Source: Caenorhabditis elegans | Taxonomy: Eukaryota; Nematoda; Chromadorea; Rhabditida; Rhabditidae | DNA length: 64,000 nt | Assembly (NCBI RefSeq): GCF_000002985.6 | Contig: NC_003283.11 | Span: 14,198,001 to 14,262,000, forward strand | Direction of reading: 5' to 3' | In this document: one piece after another, positions 1 through 9,597 of the stretch | How the letters are laid out: the number at the start of each line of letters is the position of its first letter | Numbering within the stretch: position 1 is the stretch's first letter | Program-made: the position numbers and the translations under genes | Notes under the pieces: generated by a model | The model's database searches: none | What the model saw: the letters and a program-made list of their open reading frames with translations, nothing else | What the model was told of the DNA's origin: nothing

Positions 1-290
1 TTAGAAGAAAAAAGCAGATATATTTAGAAATGGCGCTAGCTCCTAACACGACATAATTAGAAATGCTTTTTCATCTAAATAGCAGAGCTTTTTATAACTA
101 AATAGGTCTACTTCTTCTAATTAGAAGTACCTTTTTGTTCTAAATAGGTCTACTCTTTTCTAAATATAAGCGCATTTTTCTTCTAAATATGTCTACTTCT
201 TCTAATTAGAAATACCTTCTTCTTCTAAATAGTTCTACTCTTTTCTAAATATAAGTGCGTTTTGCTTCTATTTAGACTCGGAATTTTTAA
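1..290. repeat. TCTAAATAG-type simple dispersed repeat
   Basis: Short degenerate units of the form TTCTAAATAGGTCTAC and its variants recur on both strands. No coding potential is visible. The same family returns at 1300-1580. Confidence 0.7.
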
Positions 291-461
291 AAGTGAATTT
301 TTGGAAAATGTGATTTTGGATTCCGGAAAAAAAAAAGATTTTCTATTCTCGTTCAGCTCCCCTGCCGACCCTGTTCGTTCACTTTTTCCACAGGTAGTAC
401 CCTGTGGAATCTAGACACCTCTTCTAAGCCTGCTACCGTTCTCGGAGAAATTTTCTTGCCA

Positions 462-524
462 CCACCCGGAGTTGAACCCTTGACCTTCTGCTTCACGATC
501 TGAAACGTTACCTGTTTAGCCAAC
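462..524 (-). repeat. tRNA-related sequence (SINE-like or tRNA pseudogene)
   Basis: On the minus strand an A-box-like TGGCTAAACAGG is followed about 30 bases later by a B-box-like GGTTCAACTCC. A TPsiC stem does not pair well, so this is not a functional tRNA. It may be a tRNA-derived dispersed repeat. Another B-box-like string on the minus strand lies near 830-845. Confidence 0.4.
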
Positions 525-539
525 CTTGCGCGTGTGAGA

Positions 540-1050
540 ACTAGTTGCGACGCTAATTAAGTAGTTCATCGACTTTTTTGCATTTATTATTCCAGACCAA
601 ACGTTTTAGAGGAAATAATCTTTGGATTCCACTGAAGTTTATTATCAAGAAGATTTGAAGTATTGATGAAGCTTGTGCCGACCATTCTCGAAAAGTATGA
701 TTGGTCACTATATACGTTATGCTCGTCTGATTTATCACTTCGCCCAAAGCGATGATTCTAATAGTTTATGAAAAAGTGGAAAAGAGGAGCATTTAATCTC
801 CTATTTGAGAGAATTCTACTGTTCGTTCTGAAGTTTCGAACCCTGTTCCCCCGACTCTCGCCGTCGTCGCTCTCAAAGTATACATAATGTCATGAAGACG
901 TGTCTTGAACCCCGCACACTCCGGCAACTGAAAATTATCAAAAAAGCAACACATTATTGCCATATTCTAGGAACGAAACCGATTAATTTTTCTCGGGTAA
1001 GATACCCTTGAACTGAAACGCCAATATGACGCGTTTGACACGCTGAGGGA
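540..1050. other. Intergenic stretch, no gene seen
   Basis: No exon with usable splice signals or a convincing start was found. Only the B-box-like fragments noted for the preceding repeat stand out. Confidence 0.5.
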
Positions 1051-1074
1051 AAAACGATGCAAAAGGAGGGGGGC

Positions 1075-1200
1075 CCGCGACCGGAGCTGCCGGTCATCGC
1101 ACTTTTCTTGACACAAGCTGTCGGACCTGTTACTTTCCTCGACATAAGATGTCGGAACACTCACACTTTCCTCGACAGAAACTGTCGGACTAAACTCTTT
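1075..1200. repeat. Three imperfect units of a CGACA..TGTCGG hairpin repeat
   Basis: Three successive units contain CTTTCCTCGACA, a few bases, then TGTCGGA. Each unit can fold on itself because CGACA pairs with TGTCG. A GC-rich leader precedes them. Confidence 0.55.
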
Positions 1201-1299
1201 ATCGCAAAAACCTATCTGGTTCAAAAACTATTATCTACTGAAAAAATGAGACATCGCGCGAGCTTGCACACTAACGGTCGAAATCCCTGACCTAATTAG

Positions 1300-1580
1300 G
1301 TGTCGTCCTCTTCTATTTAGATCTACCCTCTTCTATTTAGGTCTAAATAGATCTGCCATTTTTACGCTGTTCTAATTAGATCAAACCCTGATCTATTTAG
1401 ATCAAACCCTGATCTATTTAGATCTACCCTCTTCTATTTAGGTCTAAATAGATCTGCCATTTTTACGCTGTTCTAATTAGATCAAACCCTGATCTATTTA
1501 GAACTAGTTCTTCTATTTAGCTCTAATTAGTTTTCCGATTCTACTAAATAGGTATATTCCTTCTAAATAGAAGCTAACAC
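1300..1580. repeat. TCTATTTAG repeat block with a direct duplication of about 100 bp
   Basis: The segment that starts GATCTACCCTCTTCTATTTA near 1318 is repeated nearly identically about 100 bases later. Both copies include ATCTGCCATTTTTACGCTG. The block belongs to the same family as 1-290. Confidence 0.7.
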
Positions 1581-1739
1581 GTTTGTCTGAGCATCTAAAT
1601 CGCTGATTCAATAATATTTTCGTTTTTAGAAGATTCCAGCAATAAATACATACAATTTTTAAATGGGAGTAAAATTGGCGTCTTCAATGCGAAATAGAGA
1701 AAAAATCGCGAAAAATGATCTAAATTGAGCGAAAAAATT

Positions 1740-2060
1740 CTGTACAAAAAATAATGCTCATTTCTCCACGAGGAGTCCGCGATCTGCGTAAATCGACACA
1801 TGACCGTGTACTCCTCGAGGAGAAGTGTAATTATTTTTGCAGCAAATCTACAGTATTTTTTCGACTGTTTTTTGTTGAAAAAATAATTTTTTTGCTAAAA
1901 CCTTGAAAATAAAATGCAAATTGCCGATTTTAATGGTTAATTTAAAAAAAACATCGAAAAAAATGAAAGTGAGCCAAAAAATCCTCTGCAAAAAACAGCT
2001 TCTCCTCGAGGATTACACGAGCTGCGTAAATCGACACATTATCCTGCTCTTGGAAATCGG
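1740..2060. repeat. Two copies of a dispersed element with GCGTAAATCGACAC
   Basis: The string CTGCGTAAATCGACACAT occurs near 1784 and again near 2022, each next to a TCCTCGAGGA palindrome. A related copy lies near 13848. It is a short non-coding dispersed repeat. Confidence 0.6.
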
Positions 2061-2487
2061 TGAACTGTGTACTTGAAATGCTTCGAAAAAGCCGAAAAAA
2101 TCCAAAAGATCAATATTTGAGCTTTTTCTGTCTCTAGTAAGTACCATAACCATCTCGTCACTCTATTTTTCCCAGTATTTCGCAATAAACACATATTTTT
2201 GTTCGGAGACTCCAACATTCAGTATTTCGCAATCGTCTCTCACACTTTGCCCCGTTCTCTTCGCATCTTCGTCTCGCACACTCTCTCGCCCATCCACAAG
2301 GCTCTACTTGCTGTTTGAACCGGGCGCCACGAAAACTGAGGGCGCAAGTGACGTGAAGAGAGAATGGATGATAATGGAAATAAAGAAGAAGAAGACCATG
2401 TGGTTGCACCGGCGGTTCTATGATCTTAGCAAATGTGTTGAGATTTTTTGGAGAACTAGATGAAGATGAAAACGAATGTGTTTTGGA

Positions 2488-2737
2488 GGGAAACACTTTT
2501 TGACTACTGGATTTTTGACTACATTGCTCTTTGACTACGAGTGTCTTTTTCGCTACTGACCGAAAAAATAGCTACATTCGCACTTTTGTCTTTTTGACTA
2601 CTGAATGTCTTTTTCGCTACTGACTAAAAAAATAGCTACATTCGCACTTTTGTCTTTTTGACTACTGAATGTCTTTTTCGCTACTGACTGAAAAATAGCT
2701 ACATTCGCACTTTTGACTTTTTGACTACCACATAAAA
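2488..2737 (-). repeat. Left terminal inverted repeat of the MULE (about 3 tandem units)
   Basis: The 64-bp unit contains CTACTGAATGTCTTTTTCGC and, further on, AGCTACATTCGCACTTTTG. The copies are in inverse orientation to those at 6933-7758. The outermost part is a shorter GACTAC-rich segment shared exactly with the other end. Confidence 0.88.
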
Positions 2738-2787
2738 TTCAGCCCTGATCTTTTGAATTGTGCCCATTCATTTGTCTGTAAACATAA

Positions 2788-2990
2788 AGTGGGCCAATAT
2801 TCCTATGCTGTCATATTCTTATGCTGACGTCTTCTTATGCTGTCAATGGTTTTTTGTCTATTCTTATGCTGTCGTTTCTTCTTATGCTGGCGCCCAGTAC
2901 ATTGAAATCTTCTTATGCTGACAAAGAAGTCAGCATAAGAATACAAGAAAATTGGCCCGTTTTGAAAAATATTCTTATGCTGGCAAAATT
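2788..2990. repeat. TTCTTATGCTGTC short repeat cluster inside the MULE
   Basis: About eight copies of CTTATGCTGAC or CTTATGCTGTC occur, one of them inverted. GGGCCAATATTC at the left and GAATACAAGAAAATTGGCCC at the right form partly matching inverted ends. This may be a small nested non-autonomous element. Confidence 0.5.
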
Positions 2991-3652
2991 TTTTCTGCGG
3001 ATTTCGTGCTCCAAAAAGAGCATAATACCAAATTTCGAGCTCTTTTGGCTTTATTTACTATAAAGATGAGTTTTTTTTTATCCGATTCATCTAGAAAAAC
3101 CCTTACAATAAATGGGGATAAAAACTAGGAAACATAAAGACGAGGGGAATGAGTGAAGTGAAACCGGTAAATTAGGGAATGTGGAGATCAACAAATATGA
3201 TAAACCAAAAAATTAAAGAGATGGTTATGGGTGGGAAACAAAACAAGTCAGATTGTCTTTCTGAACATCAAAAAATACAAAAAATCTAAAAAACTAACAA
3301 CATCTAGAACAATAAAAAAACAAAGAACTGCCTTTAAAAAAACAAAAAAAAACAAAATAGTTGGAACATTTCTTAATTTTCGAATGAAAGATTGAGTGGG
3401 GAATTTTAAAATTGAATGTCAAAGGAATGGGGAGATGGCGTTGTGAAATACCGGTATAATGCTAAAGGCTTTTTGAACCGTCTCGAAAAAAAAACTGGGA
3501 ATGAATATAATTAATGGAACTAAAACTCGGTTAACAACTTAACAACTTGAGAAATCTACAACATGCTTAACAAAAAGAAAAAAAACAGATTAATTAAAAA
3601 TAGGGTCAAAACAACAACAAAAAAAATGACGGTAAGTTCGTCAGAAATATGA

Positions 3653-5799
3653 TTAAAGCTCGACTTCGTTTCGAAGCTCAATGTTGAATGATTTCTCACG
3701 CAATGCACCTTTCGTCTTGTAGAAGACTGTCAAAACATCATTTGGAGCATCATCGTTGAGGAGCCGAATTTTCAATATGCGGCTTTTCAACACAGTTCCG
3801 GTATCAGGTCTGACAGAATAATTGTTCTCAGTTCCCAGTGTGGCCCGGAAGGTGAGGCTCTCAGTCGTATTGGTGTACAGTTCGATACCCCACAGATCAA
3901 TGATTTCGTCAAAACGCAATAGTCTATGGCTCGGAGACATTTCGAAATCATCGTTTGGTTGAGTTGGCGACGGGTCGAAAATTGTTGAACTGGTACTAAA
4001 CGTAAGAGTTAAAGAAGAAAACAATGTGTGATCGACTTACCGATTTCTAGCCGACCTTCGACTGTCGTTGAGCTGGCTCTCGTCGGCCTTGTCAGCGTCG
4101 AGTTGAATCTCTTCGGCATGGTTGTCCTTGAGCTCCCTTTCCACAAGTTGCCTTTCTTCGAGGCGCGTTGACGAAAAAATAGGCGTGAATGTGCTTTGAG
4201 GCGAGAACAGCGAAGTGGTTTCATTGTCAAAATTCACTTCGTTTTCGCTCTCGGTGAGTGTAGTTCTTGAGTTAGCGGAATCGTCTTGGCCGTTTGATTT
4301 CGGGTCATCCTTGTATACTGTCAACCTGTAATTCGCGTATTAAAAATTCACGAATGACTGGGAGAAACGTACGTGGAAACTTCAACCATTTTTCTTTTCC
4401 GGTTGTTGGCGGAATTCTTCTTTCCGATTCTGTCGGACAGCTTCATTCCACTTTTTGGGTCGATTCTGGGTCCTTGTGATTGAAGAGCTTCCTCTTTCTT
4501 CTGCTTTTTGATAAAAGTAAGCATTTTATGCCATTGAATCATTCTATCCGTGTCAGAAAGATCCTTCAGACAGCGCAAGCTAAAATTGTTAATGTTCTTG
4601 GAGACTTGAAGACTACACTTACACATGGCGGCAAATAAAATCCAGCTTTTCAGAGTTACATTTGTTGCAGATCAGCATTCCCTGCGTGAGCTCCACCGAT
4701 GCATATTTTGGGCCGGTACCTGAGTCATCTCGGAGATTGAAAATGTCTGTGTCGCGTTGATAAATGTCGATTTCTCCACTGGGCTCCGCTTCTTGACGGC
4801 TTCGTTCCAAGTTGACTTCTACAAACGGGAACCTATTTTGACTTAAAGGTGGAGTAGCGTCGATGGGGAATTTGTTTTAAAATACGCAGAAGGTGCCAAA
4901 AGGATAAGTTATAATGAAAAAAGAACGAAAAAATTTCATTAAGTTTGAAAAAATCGGACTGAATATTGCTAATTCTCGCTACCAATTTTGAATTGCCGCC
5001 AAAATGAATTTTGAATTTGTTGTTTTTCGTGCTTTCCAGAAAAACAGAAAATTCTAAGTTCATTTTGGCGGCCATTCAAATTTGGTAGCGAGAATTAGCA
5101 ATATTCAGTCCGATTTTTTTCAAACTTAATGAAATTTTTTCGTTCTTTCTTCATTATAACTTATACATTTGGCACCTTCTGCGTATTTTAAAACAAATTC
5201 CCCATCGACGCTACTCCACCTTTAAAACTGTAATTGTGTGTTACCTGACAGTAGTTGGTATGGAACATCTAACGCTGGAAGCATTCCTCCAGTAATTCCT
5301 GCATCGGCAAACCACTGAAGTTTTTCGTCCATGGACATAGTCTGTAGATCAACTGACACGATCACGTACTCGGAGTGTCCCACTGTGCTCCAGAAACACT
5401 CGTTGAATGATTCTGAAATGGAAAAATCACAAATTTTTCTCACTTTGGCATTTCTCACCTTCGCATCGCTCGTTGAGCTTTACAATCAGTTTGTCCAGCG
5501 TCAGTTGCTTGCCGATTGTGACTTTAATGGCTCGATTGAAATTCTCCGAGATGTTATTAGTTGAGAATTGTCTCAAATGGCCAGCCATCAGTTTGGCTTT
5601 CGCCGACGCACATTCGAAGAACATCGATTTTTTATTGTCGTACCTGAATAATAAAGTTACGATTTTGAAGAGGGATGAAGTCGTGAATTTACCACTTCCA
5701 TACGTCTTCGTGCACTTCTCCTTTCATAATGGAAAGACGCTCATTGTACGCATCTATCGTGAAGACTCCGAGAAGACCTGTTTTCCACTTTCCATCTCG
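3653..5799 (-). CDS. MULE transposase, C-terminal portion only (SWIM-like zinc finger)
   Basis: Seven minus-strand exons join in frame: 5693-5799, 5459-5643, 5245-5412, 4623-4818, 4373-4579, 4041-4325 and 3653-3995. They give 496 residues and a TAA stop. Residues about 50-100 read STNNISENFNRAIK and then KLNERCEESFNECFW, which resembles the segment after the catalytic core of MULE transposases. Near residues 204-218 CNKCNSEKLDFICRH has the C..C...CxH form of a SWIM-type zinc finger and is followed by LRCLKDLSD. A basic tail and a region of unknown role (about residues 290-496) complete it. No ATG or plausible exon was found upstream of 5799, and the DDE catalytic part is not visible. The copy is probably 5' truncated and non-autonomous, although every splice site kept is usable. 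A palindromic element fills intron 3. Confidence 0.7.
4847..5221. mobile_element. Palindromic MITE inside the transposase intron
   Basis: Nearly the whole 375 bp is an inverted repeat that starts AGGTGGAGTAGCG and ends with its complement. TTAA flanks it on both sides (4843-4846 and 5222-5225), consistent with a TTAA target duplication, although a TA-based reading is possible. It lies inside the intron between the exons ending at 5245 and starting at 4818, so splicing would remove it. Confidence 0.8.
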
Positions 5800-5929
5800 C
5801 TGAATTAACAATGTTTAAATAATTAAAAGAAGAACTCTTCTTCTCGCTTTCTCGAAACATAATGATTTCCTTCAAGAGGACTACACGATGGACGGGTCTC
5901 GCAGGGAAGAGTAGCGAAAAAGACATGTA

Positions 5930-6932
5930 GCGAAAAATCCATCATTGAGAAAAAAGTGATTTATCGCCACGCACGGTCTCCTCGGGTGGAAACGAAGGGG
6001 GAGGGAGATTGCTTGCGCGTTTCAGCGATGCGCACTTCGCGTGCTGGCGCATTTCTGGAAATTTTAATTTTTGCTAGACAAAAAACTTTTATCTGCGCAG
6101 ATATCTGTTATTTTTTCACGCGGAAAACGATATTTTTATTGGAAAAGGGTAAAATGATGAAGTTTAAATATGTTTCTGACCATTAAATTATAATAACTGT
6201 TTTTCAGGTGGAGAATTCAACAAAAAATTTGGATTTTTATTGAAATTGTACGGAAACGAGGCTCATTCATTAGCGGAAGTCTGGAAATTTGAACTATTTG
6301 CAGTAATAATTTAAAATATTGATTCACTTTCCGTTTTGAACAGTTCTGGAGCCAAACACGGAGTGTATTTTCGAAAAGTTTCGATGAAAGTCATGAAGAC
6401 TCAGATTTTCTGGGATTTCATGCACAAATTTCTGGAAGTCGCTCGTTTTCTCAAAATTTTGTTTAAATTAACGAAAAAAAGCTATGGAATGGGCCTCGAT
6501 CTGAACCAATTTCAATAAAAAACCAGAAAAAGAATGGAAAATGTAGACAAAAACAAAATGTTTCGAAATATAAGTGTAAAAAAATCAGCAGACTTTAAGA
6601 GGTGTTGTCCCAAGAATCTCCACTATCAAAAATATAATTCAGATTTGTGAAATGTTGCAACAAGAGCCGAGCTCGCAAAGTGGGACTTTGTGCAGAAAGA
6701 TATCGTTTCTCGACTCTATTGAATAAAGCATGAAAACAACATTTTTGATATAAATTTCTTCAAAATAATCATTTGTATTATTGTCGTTTGCTTCAATTTT
6801 AGATTTTAAGAGCCAAGTTGTTGAATATCTGATAAAACTTTCGAAAAAACTGGGTGGGGTGTAATGATGAATAACTTCTACAAACTATCTTTGAGTTTTG
6901 GAAACGCCAGTCAAGGCGCGTCGGACCCTTGG
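5930..6932. other. Non-coding interior of the MULE
   Basis: No transposase exon could be found here on the minus strand, where the catalytic half would be expected. At 5920-5945 fragments of the terminal repeat (GTAGCGAAAAAGACATGTAG) reappear. This may mark an internal deletion or rearrangement junction. Confidence 0.5.
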
Positions 6933-7758
6933 TTTTTATGTGGTAGTCAAAAAGTCAAAAGTGCGAATGTAGCTATTTTTCAGTCAGTAGCGAAAAAGAC
7001 ATTCAGTAGTCAAAAAGACAAAAGTGCGAATGTAGCTATTTTTTAGTCAGTAGCGAAAAAGACATTCAGTAGTCAAAAAGACAAAAGTGCGAATGTAGCT
7101 ATTTTTTCAGTCAGTAGCGAAAAAGACATTCAGTAGTCAAAAAGACAAAAGTGCGAATGTAGCTATTTTTTCAGTCAGTAGCGAAAAAGACATTCAGTAG
7201 TCAAAAAGACAAAAGTGCGAATGTAGCTATTTTTTCAGTCAGTAGCGAAAAAGACATTCAGTAGTCAAAAAGTCAAAAGTGCGAATGTAGCTATTTTTTC
7301 AGTCAGTAGCGAAAAAGACATTCAGTAGTCAAAAAGACAAAAGTGCGAATGTAGCTATTTTTTTAGTCAGTAGCGAAAAAGACATTCAGTAGTCAAAAAG
7401 ACAAAAGTGCGAATGTAGCTATTTTTTCAGTCAGTAGCGAAAAAGACATTCAGTAGTCAAAAAGACAAAAGTGCGAATGTAGCTATTTTTTCAGTCAGTA
7501 GCGAAAAAGACATTCAGTAGTCAAAAAGTCAAAAGTGCGAATGTAGCTATTTTTTCAGTCAGTAGCGAAAAAGACATTCAGTAGTCAAAAAGACAAAAGT
7601 GCGAATGTAGCTATTTTTTTAGTCAGTAGCGAAAAAGACATTCAGTAGTCAAAAAGACAAAAGTGCGAATGTAGCTATTTTTTCGGCCAGTAGCGAAAAA
7701 GACACTCGTAGTCAAAAAGCAATGTAGTCAAAAATCCAGTAGTCAAAAAGTGTTTGCC
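6933..7758 (+). repeat. Right terminal inverted repeat of the MULE (about 12 tandem 64-bp units)
   Basis: AGTAGTCAAAAAG recurs about every 64 bases from 6942 to 7710. Units differ at a few positions, for example GACAAAAG versus GTCAAAAG and runs of 5-7 T. There are no unique spacers, so it is a minisatellite-like array. It is much longer than the left end. Confidence 0.9.
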
Positions 7759-7767
7759 TGTTTTGGA

Positions 7768-8395
7768 ATAGGGTTCCTATTTTGATTTGTAAGTTTGAAC
7801 TATTTGAATAACGATTATTCAGGATAGTAACGACACCCCAAAATTTTCAGCACCTCACCGTAGCCTTTTGTTGTGTGTCTGAGAATAGAGAAAACTCGGC
7901 CACTCTCTTAAATCTACGTTATTTCTCAAGAATTTGCTCTACACACAAAACCACTTTTGAAGTTTGAAATAGTTTCCAAATTATAGTTGGGAGATAATAA
8001 GAATAATTAGAAACGAAACTTAACCAGCATTCAATGCACTAAGACTAGCGAGCATGGAGGTTATTGCAAAATCGTTCGTAAATCTACAAAGAGCCGAAAG
8101 ATGCTGGCCATGTTCATTCATTCTCATTCTTTTTCATTTCAAAATATGAGAAAATAAATATTCCCGTGTTGTTAAAAAAAAACAATTCCACGTCAATAAA
8201 AAACAATTTTCCGAAACAGGCAAAGAAGTTCAATTAAAATTTATTCCCATCTATTTCACTTCCAAAAACCGTGCTTATTGTTCAATATGGCAGTGATCCG
8301 CATGGATGAAAGTAAGTGTCCACCAGTACGCGCGTACTATTCCATATTATTTTCTAGTTTCTTTTAAACTAGACATTTCTCTGATCGACTATTGC
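7768..8395. other. Intergenic stretch, no gene seen
   Basis: AT-rich sequence between the MULE target site and the nested transposon block. No coding exon or RNA gene was recognised. Confidence 0.5.
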
Positions 8396-8409
8396 GTAGA
8401 CGTCTAAAG

Positions 8410-9006
8410 CAGGGGTGTGCGGCAAATTTGCCGATTTGCCGAAAATTGCCGACTTGCCGAGCTCGGCAAATTTGCCGATTTGCCGAATTCGGCAAATTTT
8501 AAAAAACCAGCAATTGCCGATTTGCCGAGCTCGGCAATTTTCAAAAAAGTAGATTTGCCGAATTTGCCGAGCTCGGCAAATTTCGAAATTTGCCGCACAC
8601 GTCAAAAATTTGACAGTACAATTTTGACTAAAACTATTGATTTTTTAGCCAAAAATTTAGTAAAATGACATAAAATTGAGCTATTTTGATGCTTAAACAG
8701 ACATACTACGCGGAACTTATTCAGAAACCAGATGTGTGTTAAGAATTCAGTAGTTTTGGTGCTCCAAAAAACATAAAAAATATCAAATTTTTCCGAGTTT
8801 GTTACGCACGGCCGAATAAAGCACGGCCGAAAAAATTGCCGAATTTGCCGAATTTGCCGAGCTCGGGAAATTTGCCGAATTTGCCGTGCTCGGCAAATAT
8901 TGAAAAAAGAGATTTGCCGAATTTGCCGAGCTCGGCAAATTTTGAAAAACCAGCAATTGCCGATTTGCCGAGCTCGGCAATTTTTTCCATTTGCCGCACA
9001 CCCCTG
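8410..9006. mobile_element. hAT-like non-autonomous element (597 bp)
   Basis: The ends are CAGGGGTGTGCGGCAAAT and its inverted complement. GTCTAAAG flanks it exactly on both sides (8402-8409 and 9007-9014), an 8-bp duplication typical of hAT elements. The interior is built from repeated TTGCCGAGCTCGGCAAATTT motifs with a short unique core and codes for nothing. A sister copy is at 40469-41038. Confidence 0.85.
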
Positions 9007-9021
9007 GTCTAAAGGCAATGA

Positions 9022-9202
9022 GGTACTTGTGTATTATACCCCCGCCATTTTAAACATTAATTTTTTACCTTATAAAATAAAAACGTGTGGAATTTTAGGC
9101 TTAGCCTAACAAGGAAACTGGGTATCACGTTTAATTTAAACAAATAAATTAATGGAAATTTGATTTATTTTTACAATGGCGGGGGTATAATACACAAGTA
9201 CC
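9022..9202. mobile_element. 181-bp MITE with 8-bp duplication
   Basis: Terminal inverted repeats of about 26 bp start GGTACTTGTGTATTATACCC. GGCAATGA flanks both sides (9014-9021 and 9203-9210). Its left duplication begins on the last base of the hAT-like element's right duplication, so the two insertions abut. Confidence 0.85.
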
Positions 9203-9597
9203 GGCAATGATTTTCGCTTATCTTACGCGCATGAGTCTCGCCACGCGGACAAAGAGTTACTGTAACAAGTGTCGGTTTATATACCGCTATTCCATCTTTA
9301 TATTGTTATGTAAAAACTTTGCGGTAATTTTTCCTCCAATTTGAAACATATGCTTCCAAAGCGGCCCATATGTAGATCCACACGAGCTGGAGTAACTCGT
9401 TGTTCGCGTGGCGAGACCCATTGACGTAAGATAAGCCAAAAAAGCTTTTTTTAGACGTCTACAGCATCGACAGATTTTTTCTGAGCTTCAAAAAAAACTA
9501 TTTCAGAGTATAAAAACGCGGACAATATTATCAATTTTACTCATCAATTCGAATTAAAACACATGTAGACGAATTTTCCACGATTTTTGAGAGCACT

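Larger units (their letters stand above)
2488..7758 (-). mobile_element. Mutator-like element (MULE), complete ends, 9-bp target duplication
   Basis: The sequence TGTTTTGGA occurs directly outside both ends, at 2479-2487 and 7759-7767. This is a perfect 9-bp target-site duplication, the length expected for Mutator-like elements. The termini begin GGSAAACACTTTTTGACTAC in inverted orientation. Each terminal inverted repeat contains 64-bp tandem units, about 3 on the left (to 2737) and about 12 on the right (from 6933). The inner edges match as well: ACCACATAAAA on the left mirrors TTTTATGTGGT on the right. The 5.27-kb element encloses a spliced minus-strand gene whose product resembles the C-terminal half of a MULE transposase. 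Ends and duplication are read directly; the family assignment rests on duplication length plus protein. Confidence 0.88.
8396..9462. mobile_element. Palindromic element carrying two later insertions
   Basis: The outer ends are GTAGACGTCTAAA and its complement. Further in, CGCTTATCTTACG and TCTCGCCACGCGGAC on the left mirror GTCTCGCCACGCGAAC and CTTATCTTACG on the right (about 9216-9437). Without the two insertions the element would be about 270 bp. Its own target duplication was not clear. Confidence 0.6.

Noticed and set aside
462-524. Functional tRNA gene
   Set aside because: A- and B-box-like strings are present but acceptor and T stems do not pair.
2158-2496. 112-codon minus-strand frame beside the MULE
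   Set aside because: No domain, start or splice support; its composition reflects a pyrimidine-rich strand, and its upstream edge runs into the transposon end.
5741-5926. 61-codon frame as the missing transposase N-terminus
   Set aside because: It has a stop in the frame needed to join exon 5693-5799, and part of it is terminal-repeat sequence (TTTTTCGCTAC).
6940-7750. Regular repeats resembling a CRISPR array
   Set aside because: The 64-bp units abut with no unique spacers, mirror the left end of the element and lie in a nematode nuclear context; they are transposon terminal repeats.
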